Of a stretch of DNA of 64,000 nt, positions 9,067-18,043 are shown piece by piece. Source of the stretch: Musicola paradisiaca NCPPB 2511 (lineage in GTDB: Bacteria > Pseudomonadota > Gammaproteobacteria > Enterobacterales > Enterobacteriaceae); assembly GCF_000400505.1 (NCBI RefSeq), contig NZ_CM001857.1:4024274-4088273 (forward strand). The letters are read 5' to 3'. The notes beneath the pieces are model-generated. The model made no database searches. It saw only the letters and a list, made by a program, of their open reading frames with translations, and had not been told where the DNA came from. The translations under genes were made by a program, and so were the position numbers. Positions within the stretch are counted from its first letter, which is position 1. The number at the start of each line of letters is the position of its first letter.

Positions 9067-10659
9067 ATGAAAAAACTCTCGCAAATGACCGTTTTTGCCA
9101 AACTGTTGTGCGGATTCTCAGTATTGATGGTGATGATGTTACTGCCGGGCATCATCTCTCTGCTCCAGCTCGGCGCCAGCAATGCCCATATCGACAACTT
9201 CCGCAGCAACCAACTTCCTTCCGTGCGCTATACGCTGGAAATGCGTGGCGTTTTGTCGGAACTTCGTCTGCAACAGGTGCAGTATATTGCTTCCCAAACC
9301 CCGGATGAGCGGGAAGGGCATCGCAAAGAACTGCTGCAAAATCAGGATATTTTTCTTACCGCCCAGGCTAATTACGCCAAGCTGGTAAAAAATGACGGCG
9401 CCGATAAACAAGCCATTTTCAATCGGATCACGGACAACTTCAAAAACTTCGTCGACGTCAATGCCAAGGTCATCGATGCCGTCAATAGCGAGAAACTGGA
9501 CGAAGCCAGCAAGATCAGCGGCGCGGTATCGTCCAAATACCGTACACAGTTGATGAAGGATCTGGCGACATTGGTCGACCTGGAAATCGCCAGTAGCGAT
9601 CAGGCGGCGCAAGAGTCCGAACAGTCCTACCATACGGCCGTTTATCTGTTATCCGGTTTGCTGCTGCTGGCGTTGATCGCCACCGGCGTTATCGCCACCC
9701 TCATCTCCCGCAACCTGTCACGCCAGTTGGGCGGCGAACCGGCTTATGCCGCCAATATCATGAACCACATCGCCGAAGGCAAGCTGAATGTAGAGATCGC
9801 GTTACGTAACGGCGACAACAGCAGCCTGTTGGCGACGATGAAATTCATGAACGGACGTCTGCAGGACACCATCAGAAACATTATTCAGGGCAGCGAATCT
9901 ATCTCGCTGGCCGCCGATGAAATCGCTCAGGGCAACAGCGACCTGTCGCAACGTACCGAAGAACAGGCGGCGTCGCTGGTTCAAACCTCGTCCAACATGC
10001 AACAAATCACAGAGACAGTGAAACGCAACGCGGACAACGCCCATCAAGCCAGCGAGCTGGCGCACCAGACGTCACAAACCGCGCAACGCGGCGGCGGCAT
10101 CGTGAACGACATGCTCAAGCGCATGCACGAGATTTCCGACAGTTCACAAAAGATCGTCGACATTATTTCGGTGATTGAAGGCATCGCTTTCCAAACCAAT
10201 ATCCTGGCGCTGAACGCCGCAGTAGAGGCGGCGCGCGCCGGCGAGCAAGGTAAAGGGTTCGCCGTGGTGGCGGGTGAAGTGCGTAATCTGGCGCAAAAGA
10301 GCGCCAACGCCGCCAAAGAGATAAAAACGCTGATCGAAGGGACGGTGGAAAAAATCACCGACGGTTCGCAACACGCAGACAGCGCCAATCAGGCGATGGA
10401 AGAGATTGTCAGTTCCATCACCAAAGTGACCGATATCGTGGCGGAAATCTCTATGGCATCCAACGAACAGCACAACGGCATCAAGGAGATCAGCGTCGCT
10501 ATCGATCAAATGGATCAAGTCACCCAGCAGAACGCCGCCCTGGTAGAACAGGCCGCCACCGCGGCGCAGTCGATGACCGAACTGGGTGAACAACTGCGGG
10601 ACTCTGTTCGTGTCTTCCAGATCGACTCGCCGCAGGAAAACCGCCTGCGACTCAGTTAA
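9067..10659 (+). CDS. Methyl-accepting chemotaxis protein
   Basis: Membrane chemoreceptor, 530 residues. Order of domains: N-terminal membrane helix at about 10-30, periplasmic four-helix-bundle sensor to about 190, second membrane helix ('LLSGLLLLALIATGVIATL'), HAMP, then the cytoplasmic signalling domain with the hairpin tip 'VIEGIAFQTNILALNAAVEA'. There is no NWETF-like C-terminal pentapeptide, so it probably depends on other receptors for CheR/CheB access. A TTG-initiated extension of 11 codons exists; ATG 9067 is preferred because it begins a normal membrane-anchor start. The ligand is unknown; being downstream of rha is not evidence for rhamnose sensing. Confidence 0.94.
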   Translation: MKKLSQMTVFAKLLCGFSVLMVMMLLPGIISLLQLGASNAHIDNFRSNQLPSVRYTLEMRGVLSELRLQQVQYIASQTPDEREGHRKELLQNQDIFLTAQANYAKLVKNDGADKQAIFNRITDNFKNFVDVNAKVIDAVNSEKLDEASKISGAVSSKYRTQLMKDLATLVDLEIASSDQAAQESEQSYHTAVYLLSGLLLLALIATGVIATLISRNLSRQLGGEPAYAANIMNHIAEGKLNVEIALRNGDNSSLLATMKFMNGRLQDTIRNIIQGSESISLAADEIAQGNSDLSQRTEEQAASLVQTSSNMQQITETVKRNADNAHQASELAHQTSQTAQRGGGIVNDMLKRMHEISDSSQKIVDIISVIEGIAFQTNILALNAAVEAARAGEQGKGFAVVAGEVRNLAQKSANAAKEIKTLIEGTVEKITDGSQHADSANQAMEEIVSSITKVTDIVAEISMASNEQHNGIKEISVAIDQMDQVTQQNAALVEQAATAAQSMTELGEQLRDSVRVFQIDSPQENRLRLS

Positions 10660-10681
10660 CCCCGCCATACCCTATAACGAC

Positions 10682-10707
10682 GAAGTGACCGCAACGGCGG
10701 TCACTTC
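10682..10707. terminator. Hairpin between convergent genes
   Basis: Perfect 10-base-pair stem GAAGTGACCG/CGGTCACTTC with a 6-base loop, 22 bases after the chemoreceptor stop and before the convergent ABC ATPase. No clear T-run; a likely but unproven terminator. Confidence 0.5.
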
Positions 10708-10788
10708 ATGATGAAACAGGATGCGAAGCCTACGGTTGAGCACTCCACACCGACAGTAAACCCGCTGATCCGCCGCCGCAGGCATCAA

Positions 10789-11454
10789 CTATGCCGCCGA
10801 CACCTGTCTCCCCTCCCCGCGTTCAATACACCATATCCGCTGACACAAACGGTTGACCATCGCCCGATCATGGCTGATGAACAGGCAGGTCATCTCGGTA
10901 TGCCGGCGTAAACCGCGCAGGATCAGCATCTGAGCGGCGGCATCCAGCGCGCTGAGCGCTTCATCCAGCACCAGCAGTTGCGGCTGCGCCACCAACGCCC
11001 GGGCAAGACAAACCCGCTGCAATTGCCCACCGCTCAATTGATGCGGATAACGCGGCAACAGGTCGGCGCTCAGGCCGACATCATTCAGCCGGCACGCCAC
11101 CGCGCTTTGGGCGTCTTGCACATCCACCTTACGCAGCCGCAGAGGTTCGGCGACGATCTGCGCCACGGTCATCAGTGGATTGACGGAAGAGACATAATCC
11201 TGAAATACCGCGCCCACCGTCACCGGCAACCCCGACGCTCTGCGGCGCCGGTCATGGATATCCACCCCGTTGATGCGCACCGTGCCGCACGTCGGCGTCT
11301 CCATGCCCAGCAGTATCCGCAGCAACGTACTCTTGCCACAACCGCTCGGCCCGATAATCCCAGTAAATTCGCCCCGCCGGGCATGCAAATAAATATCGCG
11401 CAGAACCGGCGTTGCACCGTAGCGGTACGACAGCGCTTCGACCTCAATCAACAT
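10789..11454 (-). CDS. Nickel/peptide-type ABC ATPase (NikE-like)
   Basis: Cytoplasmic ATPase of the peptide/nickel transporter subfamily, 221 residues and so short for the family (about 250-270). Walker A GPSGCGKS is near residues 34-41, the signature is 'LSGGQLQRVCLARAL', and Walker B is 'LLVLDEALSALD', with Ala in place of the usual Pro after Glu. It lacks the C-terminal 'HPYT' extension seen in DppF-type proteins. An AAGGAG precedes the start. It overlaps the upstream ATPase gene by 11 bases. No permease or binding protein lies nearby. Confidence 0.88.
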   Translation of the reverse strand: MLIEVEALSYRYGATPVLRDIYLHARRGEFTGIIGPSGCGKSTLLRILLGMETPTCGTVRINGVDIHDRRRRASGLPVTVGAVFQDYVSSVNPLMTVAQIVAEPLRLRKVDVQDAQSAVACRLNDVGLSADLLPRYPHQLSGGQLQRVCLARALVAQPQLLVLDEALSALDAAAQMLILRGLRRHTEMTCLFISHDRAMVNRLCQRIWCIERGEGRQVSAA

Positions 11455-12295
11455 ACGGCTCCTTATCGACGGCGACCATCCCCGCTAACGCCTGTACCGA
11501 TGCCACCCACTGTCGGGTGCAGACATGACGCGGCGCATGCAACAGAGAGGCATACTCGCCATACTCCACGCTGCGCCCTTGCTGCATCACCACCAGACGA
11601 TCCGCCATCTGATCCAGCAGCGAAAAATCATGAGAGATCAACAACAGCCCACACCCTTGCGCCCGCAAATCCTGCAACAGACGCACCACCTCCCGGCGGT
11701 TGTCCTCATCCAGCGCGGATGTCGGCTCATCGGCAATCAGCCAGCGCGGGCGTAGCGCCAGCACCAGGGCGATCGCCACCCGTTGCAGCATGCCGCCGCT
11801 CAGTTCGGAAGGATAACAGCGATACAACTGCTCGGGATGCGGCAACCGAACCTGTTCCATTGCCGCTATCGCCTGTTCTCGCGCCTGCCGGGCACTCAGC
11901 GGCACATGCTGGCGCAAGGTTTCGGCGATCTGGTTTCCCACCCGTTGCAGCGGATCAAACGCAGTCATGGGCTGTTGCGGAATCAGCGCCAGTTGGCTGC
12001 CGCACAGACGCCGCATGGCGCGGTTATCCAACGTCAACAGCGATTGCCCCTCCAGCAGCACGTCGCCGCCACGGCGAAACCCCGGCCCGGTCAGGTTCAT
12101 TAACGCCTGACTGGTGAGACTTTTGCCGCTGCCGCTCTCGCCGACCATCCCCAGACAACAAGACGGCGGCAGCGAAAAGCTGACCTGATGCAGCAGGCGC
12201 TGCCCGGTTGGACTCTCCAGCCACACATCACGAACATGCAGACCGGAAGACGTCACAGGAGGGTAAGGATCAGTCTGAGGCAAATCAACGGGCAT
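11444..12295 (-). CDS. Nickel/peptide-type ABC ATPase (NikD-like)
   Basis: Partner of the following ATPase, 283 residues. Walker A GESGSGKS is near residues 53-60, signature 'LSGGMLQRVAIAL', Walker B '[14 protein letters not shown]'. GGAG lies just upstream of the ATG. Together the two proteins would form the heterodimeric motor of a Nik/Opp/Cnt-like importer, but the membrane and binding subunits are absent from both flanks (HD hydrolase upstream, chemoreceptor downstream). They may serve permeases encoded elsewhere or be the residue of a larger operon. Confidence 0.88.
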   Translation of the reverse strand: MPVDLPQTDPYPPVTSSGLHVRDVWLESPTGQRLLHQVSFSLPPSCCLGMVGESGSGKSLTSQALMNLTGPGFRRGGDVLLEGQSLLTLDNRAMRRLCGSQLALIPQQPMTAFDPLQRVGNQIAETLRQHVPLSARQAREQAIAAMEQVRLPHPEQLYRCYPSELSGGMLQRVAIALVLALRPRWLIADEPTSALDEDNRREVVRLLQDLRAQGCGLLLISHDFSLLDQMADRLVVMQQGRSVEYGEYASLLHAPRHVCTRQWVASVQALAGMVAVDKEPYVD

Positions 12296-12382
12296 CGTTC
12301 ATCTCCAGCCGGTGGAAATCAGGCGTCTATTATCGTCACCGGGCCACACCGGCGCCTTGACCTCGGTCAGGGCAACCGCCCA

Positions 12383-13093
12383 TCACTGCAACCAGGGATG
12401 CCAGCGAGCGAAATGCTCACGTACCCACGCCGATGCCTGTAAGGGTTCGCCGTCGATTTCGCCCGCCAGCTTGGACAGAAAATCGATCATCCAGGAAGCA
12501 TTGGTTTCAGCAATACGCCGGCCTTCCGCCGTATTCATCAGTTCCGGCAGGCGCATCACTTTGACGCGAAAATGATCGAGCGTATAACGCTGATCATCCA
12601 ACGGACGCGCGGTCGCAAACGGATCCTGCGGTTCAAACAGCGGGCGCGACATCAATCCCGCGACATAAAACACACGCGCCACCCCCAACGCGCCCAGAGA
12701 ATCGAGACGATCGGCATCCTGCACGACCTGCGCCTCCAGCGTCTCCGCCGTGATCCCGGCGCTGAAACTGTGCGCCTCCACGGCATGAAACACGGCGGCG
12801 TGCAACGTCGCGGGAAATGCCGGAAAACGGGTTTGCAGAATCCGCACCGCTTCGTCCGCCGCCATACGCGAAGCGCGACAACGATCGGGATGATTTTTAG
12901 GAACCTGCACAATATCGTGCAGCCAGGCTGCGGCGATAATCACCCGCAGGTCGCCCCCTTCCTGCTGCTGAATGTGCCGAGCATTCGCCGCGACTCGGTA
13001 GAGATGGTGATGGTCGTGCGCGCCGTCCTGCGCATCCGCCAGTCGTTCTGCAATGTATCGGCTCAACGTTTGTTCAAAATCGGTGATATCCAT
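12383..13093 (-). CDS. HD-domain phosphohydrolase (YedJ-like)
   Basis: Predicted metal-dependent phosphohydrolase, 236 residues. HD superfamily residues are visible as H in 'AHDHHHLYRV', the HD pair in 'AAWLHDIVQVPKNHP', H in 'AVEAHSFSAG' and D in 'VQDADRLDSLGA'. The arrangement and 'PLDDQRYTLDHF' match E. coli YedJ, whose substrate is not established. GGAGAG precedes the start. It is upstream of and codirectional with the two orphan ATPases, 88 bases away. Confidence 0.88.
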   Translation of the reverse strand: MDITDFEQTLSRYIAERLADAQDGAHDHHHLYRVAANARHIQQQEGGDLRVIIAAAWLHDIVQVPKNHPDRCRASRMAADEAVRILQTRFPAFPATLHAAVFHAVEAHSFSAGITAETLEAQVVQDADRLDSLGALGVARVFYVAGLMSRPLFEPQDPFATARPLDDQRYTLDHFRVKVMRLPELMNTAEGRRIAETNASWMIDFLSKLAGEIDGEPLQASAWVREHFARWHPWLQ

Positions 13094-13379
13094 AGGTTCT
13101 CTCCAGGCGACGTCTCGTTATTATGCGCATCAGCATAACCCTTTCCTTGTGACAATGATGTTTCCAGACATCATCAATATGGATAATACCCCGATTAATT
13201 GCGACAGCGATAAACGGTGAAAAACCGTATTCTTCAATAAATAAATATTTACTTTTCCAAAAGGCTATTATTATATTGATGCTGTCTTTTATATGACGAT
13301 TCCTTTATTTCATTGCTCCGAATTTTGTCATTTTTTTAATTTACAAAACACAAATATCATTGTCAGCGGTATATTTATT

Positions 13380-14615
13380 ATGAGCCCGGTTTTAATTTCT
13401 TTTCTTTCTTTAGTTTTTATTGCTGACGGATTAATGACCTTTCTGATCCCGGTGGCGGTGTATGCTGAAACACAGAGTCTGACCTATTCGGGGTTGTCCT
13501 ACGCGATCTGGTGGCTACCGCGCCTGGTGATGATCCCGGCGCTGGGCGCATTTATCGATCGCATCGGTATCCGCCCGGTGTCCATCACCGCCGACGCCGC
13601 CAAAGCCTTCGGCTGTCTGCTGCTCTGTCTGGTACTCAATTTCTCCAATGAATCCCTGACGTTGGCGATAGCCTGCGGCCTGCTGGGCGCCGTCATTTCG
13701 ACCGGCAACGCTCAGACGCTGGTCGCCATGGAAAAACTGATCGCCGGGCGCAGCCGTCGTATTGAACATGACGCCAATCTGCTGACCCGGCTCGATCTGC
13801 TGGGGATGATCGTCGGCCCCGCGCTTGGCATGTTGTTATTTGAATATGGTTTCGTAACGTTATTGTATATCTCCGCAACCTGTTATTTATGCAATGCTTA
13901 TTATTTTCTCACCGCGCGTCTCTTTTCGGCCTCTCCTGAATATGATGAAAAAAGCGAAGGGAATAAAAGTATCTCGTCAAACGATAAAATTTCACTGTCG
14001 GTAATAATGCGCCAGCCATTTATTATTTTGATGATCGTTTTAGCGGTGGGAAATAACATGTTTGACGGTTTGATTGAATCCAGCGGCGCGGCACTCATCA
14101 AAAATAACATGGCGCTGTCGGTGAAATATTTCGGTTTTATTGATATCTGCGCCGGCGCAGTAGGTTTTTTATCTACGTTTGTTTACAGCGCCGCCCTCCG
14201 TCGCCTGAGCCAGGAAATGCTGTTGACCATCGGCCTGGGCGTCAGTCTCGGCGCATCATTATTGCTGATGGGATCGTTACAGCAACTTGGCGCTTTTCTG
14301 GCGTTTTACTCGCTGGGCATTGCCGGCAGGGTATTTACCGGCAACGTTATGCGCACGCTGCGCATAACGCTGATCCCGGAACGGCAACTGGCCCGCGCCT
14401 CGTCGTGGATCATGTTGCTGAATCAGTCGATTTTACCGTTCATGTCGCTGTTTTTGTTCCTGTCCGAACGTTTCGCACTGCCGTTGCAATACTTTCTGTA
14501 CGCCGCGCTGGCGCTGTCGCTGCTGGCAGGCATGGGCATGCTCACGGCGTTAAGGCATAAAACAAAATCTGACTCTCTCGGCGTCCCGGCAAAACTAACC
14601 ACGCCAGAACGATGA
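13380..14615 (+). CDS. MFS transporter, function unknown
   Basis: Polytopic inner-membrane protein of the major facilitator superfamily, about 411 residues with roughly 11-12 hydrophobic segments and MFS-like loops ('AFIDRIGIRPVSI', 'LARASSWIMLLNQS'). It resembles small-molecule or siderophore exporters of the EntS/enterobactin-exporter type only in general shape. A frame 29 codons longer starts at 13293; I prefer ATG 13380 because the extension is AT-rich and not membrane-like, but no strong ribosome-binding site decides it. The 286 bases upstream (13094-13379) are AT-rich with no other gene visible. Confidence 0.8.
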   Translation: MSPVLISFLSLVFIADGLMTFLIPVAVYAETQSLTYSGLSYAIWWLPRLVMIPALGAFIDRIGIRPVSITADAAKAFGCLLLCLVLNFSNESLTLAIACGLLGAVISTGNAQTLVAMEKLIAGRSRRIEHDANLLTRLDLLGMIVGPALGMLLFEYGFVTLLYISATCYLCNAYYFLTARLFSASPEYDEKSEGNKSISSNDKISLSVIMRQPFIILMIVLAVGNNMFDGLIESSGAALIKNNMALSVKYFGFIDICAGAVGFLSTFVYSAALRRLSQEMLLTIGLGVSLGASLLLMGSLQQLGAFLAFYSLGIAGRVFTGNVMRTLRITLIPERQLARASSWIMLLNQSILPFMSLFLFLSERFALPLQYFLYAALALSLLAGMGMLTALRHKTKSDSLGVPAKLTTPER

Positions 14616-14843
14616 AGAAAACAACACCAGGATCGGGAAGATCGCCAGACGCCCCATGATCATCGCCACACACATTAACCACTTGGCGCCGTCGTTCAGG
14701 CTGCCGAATCCATCCGCCGTTAAGCCCATCGACAAGCTGTAAAGCATCACCAGAAAACTGCATAAACGAGCAATCACCACCGGCTGATTTTTCGTGATCA
14801 TCATCGTCCCTTGCAGATGCAAACGGTTCTCCGTTCCCCACAT
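14595..14843 (-). pseudogene. C-terminal remnant of a TrkH/KtrB-type K+ transporter
   Basis: An 82-codon frame on the minus strand ends in a TrkH-like tail: 'GFGSLNDGAKWLMCVAMIMG', then a 'GRLAIFPILVLF' helix and 'FWR'. The complete family protein is above 450 residues, so this is only the last membrane hairpin. Upstream (14844-14930) another frame reads a short TrkH-like 'LRRDD' stretch, suggesting a frameshift plus a large deletion. Its 3' end overlaps the end of the MFS gene. The remainder of 14844-15080 holds no gene I can support. Almost certainly non-functional. Confidence 0.65.
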
Positions 14844-15080
14844 GGCAACTGCGACGCCACATCATCGCGGCGTAATGTCAGAATGGATAAGAAAATGATA
14901 ACCATAGGGATGCGGCGGTGATGCCGCTCAATCGCGCTCTCGCAATAAAAATAACGGCACGAAATTATAACCGTTATGAAACATCTGCCACATCAGGTTA
15001 CTAATCCGTGCATCCGTCGGTATGGCGTTGTCATACTCGGTGATTAAGCTATTGATTCATACTCACACTCAGGAGGCACC

Positions 15081-15611
15081 ATGCTACGGATCCTCGGCCT
15101 TACGGCCTTGTTATTGAGCACCAGCGCCATCGCGGCAAAAAGTACCGAACTCCCGACCCTGATCAATCAGCGGCTCAGCTACATGAAAGATGTAGCCGGT
15201 TACAAAGCCGGGCACCATTTGGCGATCGAAGACCTGCAACAAGAAGACAATGTGCTGAAGGCCAGCCGCCAGCAAGCCAGCCAATATGGGTTGGATGCAG
15301 ACTCCGTCACGCCATTCATTCAGGCGCAAATGGATGCCGCCAAAGCCATTCAGTATCGCTATCGCGCCGACTGGCTGGCCGCGCCGGAACACGACTGGCA
15401 ACCCAAACCGTTGGAAGACGTGCGCTCACGGCTGGCGACGCTGAATGGCGCCATCCTGCAACAATTGGCGGATACCCTGCACAAGGAAGGGTCGTTGCAA
15501 CACCTCAACCATGCAACCTTTCTGCAAACCATCACCCAGCACAACCTCAGCACGCACGATAAAGAACGCCTATTCACCACATTGAAGCAGGCGAAACTCC
15601 GCCACGAGTAA
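15081..15611 (+). CDS. Secreted/periplasmic chorismate mutase (AroQ gamma class)
   Basis: Converts chorismate to prephenate outside the cytoplasm. The 176-residue product has a signal peptide ('LRILGLTALLLSTSAIAAKS', cleavage after an AxA motif) followed by an all-helical AroQ domain with the active-site-like pattern 'LINQRLSYMKDVAGYKAG' and 'DNVLKASRQQASQYGLD'. The family is monofunctional and exported, known from Erwinia, Salmonella and Mycobacterium. AGGAGGC precedes the ATG. Stand-alone gene followed by a hairpin. An exported mutase in a plant pathogen could reduce chorismate available for salicylate synthesis; that role is inference. Confidence 0.9.
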   Translation: MLRILGLTALLLSTSAIAAKSTELPTLINQRLSYMKDVAGYKAGHHLAIEDLQQEDNVLKASRQQASQYGLDADSVTPFIQAQMDAAKAIQYRYRADWLAAPEHDWQPKPLEDVRSRLATLNGAILQQLADTLHKEGSLQHLNHATFLQTITQHNLSTHDKERLFTTLKQAKLRHE

Positions 15612-15617
15612 CCGATA

Positions 15618-15642
15618 CCGGGCGAAATATTCTTTCGCCCGG
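15618..15642 (+). terminator. Hairpin after chorismate mutase gene
   Basis: Perfect 10-base-pair stem CCGGGCGAAA/TTTCGCCCGG with a 5-base loop beginning 7 bases after the stop codon. No extended T-run follows. Confidence 0.55.
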
Positions 15643-15748
15643 CAGCCATAAACCCGGCTTCATGTCCTTTATCTATTGGATAGTTATCCTGCGTATTGCG
15701 TATTACCATGTCGATACGCAATAAGATTCCATTTAACAGGATGCAGAG

Positions 15749-16249
15749 ATGAACGCCAAAACCACCGTCAGCGCCGACGACGAAAAAAACTACAACCTGG
15801 ATCGTTTTGATCTTGCCATCCTGCGTCAATTGCAGCTGGATGCTTCCATCTCCAACGTCGCCCTCGCGGAAAAAGTCACGCTCAGCCCACCAGCCTGCCT
15901 GCGCCGGGTTGAACGGCTCAAACAGATCGGGTTGATCAAGGGCTATGTCGCGCTGCTGAATCCGCAGGCGCTGAATGTGGGCCTGGTGGTGTTGATCGGC
16001 GTCGTGCTTGATCGTTCCACGCCGAAAACCTTTGAGGATTTCGAGTTGGCGGTGCAAAAGATCAGTGGTTGCATGGAATGCCACGTCGTCACCGGCGAAT
16101 TCGACTACATCCTGATGATCCGCACCAAAGACAACCAGAGTTTCAATAAACTGCACGCCGAACAGTTGCTGTTCCTGCCCGGCGTGCGCCAGATCCGCTC
16201 GTTTATCGGCCTGCGGGAAGTGCTCTCGACAACGAAATTGGTGTTTTAA
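15749..16249 (+). CDS. Lrp/AsnC-family transcription regulator
   Basis: DNA-binding regulator, 166 residues. N-terminal winged helix-turn-helix ('FDLAILRQLQLDASISNVAL', 'SPPACLRRVERLKQIGLI') is followed by an AsnC/RAM ligand domain ('CHVVTGEFDYILMIRTKD', 'LPGVRQIRSFIGL'). A 15-residue polar N-terminal extension precedes the usual start of homology. It is probably a specific amino acid-responsive regulator rather than global Lrp. Its target is not obvious; the neighbouring accessory genes look unrelated. Confidence 0.9.
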   Translation: MNAKTTVSADDEKNYNLDRFDLAILRQLQLDASISNVALAEKVTLSPPACLRRVERLKQIGLIKGYVALLNPQALNVGLVVLIGVVLDRSTPKTFEDFELAVQKISGCMECHVVTGEFDYILMIRTKDNQSFNKLHAEQLLFLPGVRQIRSFIGLREVLSTTKLVF

Positions 16250-16346
16250 GAATGGAAAATATGAGAACGCCCCCTAAGCCCCCTAATATGAAAAGATAGT
16301 CAGATACTCGTTAACTATAATGAATCAACAATATTGGGCTATCTAA

Positions 16347-16652
16347 ATGTATAATGATATCAACAAGATAATAAAAATAATTCATACTCACTTTGAGTCT
16401 ATTTTTTCTGAAACATTCCAAGTAGATCGACAATTTCATTATGTAGATTTTACTTCTGAAAATTATAATTTCCGCATTCATGCGGTTTTTATACAATCGC
16501 GGAGCACCGCAGACCTTGATGTTTCAATTGAAGAACGTATCAATAAAGCCCTTGAAGAAGTCACTATTGAAAAAGGTGCTATATACGATTTGACTACTAA
16601 GTTTGTAGATGAGTCTTTACTGACGAAATACTGCATTATGTTAGCGAAATAA
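16347..16652 (+). CDS. Hypothetical protein, AT-rich accessory gene
   Basis: 101-residue protein I do not recognise. It is hydrophilic, with no signal peptide or membrane helix, and has a mixed alpha/beta pattern ending 'LLTKYCIMLAK'. Base composition is much more AT-rich than the flanking core genes, and it lies immediately upstream of a ruined SIR2-like gene, so it may have been part of the same accessory module. No convincing ribosome-binding site precedes the ATG. Confidence 0.5.
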   Translation: MYNDINKIIKIIHTHFESIFSETFQVDRQFHYVDFTSENYNFRIHAVFIQSRSTADLDVSIEERINKALEEVTIEKGAIYDLTTKFVDESLLTKYCIMLAK

Positions 16653-16704
16653 ACGCACCCTGAGGCATAAGATCGACACGACTTAGATTTAAGGAGAGTA
16701 ATAG

Positions 16705-17212
16705 GTGCTGGCTTTTTTTCTAGGTGCAGGAGCTTCAGTAGAATGTGGTATGCCACTTGTATGGTCATTTACTGCCACACTCAGGGAGAACATATTAACA
16801 AGAATTGATACATATCTATTTTATTTCTCAGAAAATAAGAATATTCAAGAGCATTTTGTATCTATCAAAGGAATTATTTGAAGAATTTAGGAGTAAAATT
16901 CAATCGATTCGGGAGCTAATTGTTGTTGGCTATAGTTTCGGAGATGAACATGTAAATGTAGTTTTAGCCGACTGGCTTAATATATCAGGCACAAAATGAG
17001 TAATCTGCGACCCCAAAAGAACTGAAATTCCAGATTTCATCGTCAATAAATCAAACCAAGTCGAAATAAGAAATATTGGGTTTACAGATTGACTTCTATC
17101 ATTTGATCCTGAAGGGGATACTGAAGAGAAAAGAGAAAAGAGAAAACTGATAAAATGCCTTTATTCATTACCAAATTCAGAAATCGAAATGCTACTACGC
17201 TTATTAAAATAA
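16705..17212 (+). pseudogene. Degraded SIR2-like (NAD-binding) gene
   Basis: A GTG start with an AAGGAGAG site begins a 59-codon frame, 'LAFFLGAGASVECGMPLVWS', carrying the GAGxS nucleotide-binding motif of SIR2-like proteins. The frame stops at 16879-16881. A second frame (from about 16860) encodes the distal SIR2-like motif 'ELIVVGYSFGDEHVN', then is interrupted by stops at 16997 and about 17090 before ending at 17210-17212. The intact family is several hundred residues, so the middle is deleted. SIR2-domain proteins often act as NADases in phage defence; this copy cannot be functional. Bases 17213-17390 hold nothing I recognise. Confidence 0.72.
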
Positions 17213-17390
17213 GGCCTCTGACTCCGCGAGTTTTCGTGAGCTCATGGAAGAGTCCACATAATTAACTCATGGTTTCAGGTCAGTCATACAGAACTAAAAA
17301 TCACGTGATTTTTATGGTACATCTCTTTTCAGTAACTCACTCTGTCATTTCCAGTTTTTGTGTTTTCATTATCCTATTTTTTCAAACACA

Positions 17391-18043
17391 TTAATCAGCC
17401 AACGCTTCAATACACTGAAGCCAACGGTGAAAATGAGGGCACTGCTGACGCATACTATCCAGCCCAATATCAGCCGCAATCAGCGGGCCATGTAATGTTT
17501 TTTGTATGTAGGGATAACCGCCCGAATACGTTTAGATGGCGCGGTTTGCGGGCTGTTATTGATCTGCTCAGGCGTAGGAAACTCGGCTTTCATTGCCAGA
17601 AGTCTTTTTACCGGATCTTCATCATCAATCCAATCAATAAACTTTTCAGGCTGGCAAAACAACAACGCCTCATATTCATGCACAATAAAATTCGCGAGAA
17701 AATTAGGCTGATTGATATCTTGCTTAAATGCCTGCTCCAGACGACCAATTCTGACGTAAATATCGGCATTCTGAACCGGACTCTCATCTTGCCCCGGAAA
17801 ATCCGTCGGTAAACCATAATAATCTATCATGGTTGTCACCCATGCCTGCGGATCTTGCTTACACAACCGTTCTATCTGATGCTTCACCTTGCCGTAACTT
17901 ACAATACCGCCTTTATACCCCCGGCTGGTTTGTGCAAGGATTGGCGTAAAATAAATGTGTTTATACGCAAAAGCGGGTGCGAGAACATCACGAACAAAGG
18001 TTTCTTCCGTTTGCCCTTCCACAAAGATATTAACCCGAATCAT
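17391..18043 (-). pseudogene. DUF4276 family protein (toprim-like putative nuclease), frameshifted near C-terminus
   Basis: Second gene of an ATPase + DUF4276 pair. The start overlaps the ATPase stop (ATGA at 18043-18040). The N-terminus shows the toprim-like glutamate motif 'IFVEGQTEETFV' and an acidic motif 'TTMIDYYGLP'. The annotated frame stops at 17480 after 'IRAVIPTYKKHYMAR', but shifting one base within the A6 run at about 17498-17503 restores a family-like tail ('HGPLIAADIGLD', 'CPHFHRWLQCIEALAD') to a stop at 17391-17393. One missing A therefore explains the break; it may be a real mutation or a base-calling error. If real, the last 33 or so residues are replaced. Confidence 0.75.

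Noticed and set aside
11000..12117. Long plus-strand open frame across the two orphan ATPase genes
   Set aside because: Antisense shadow in GC-rich DNA; no domain and low-complexity Pro/Arg-rich product.
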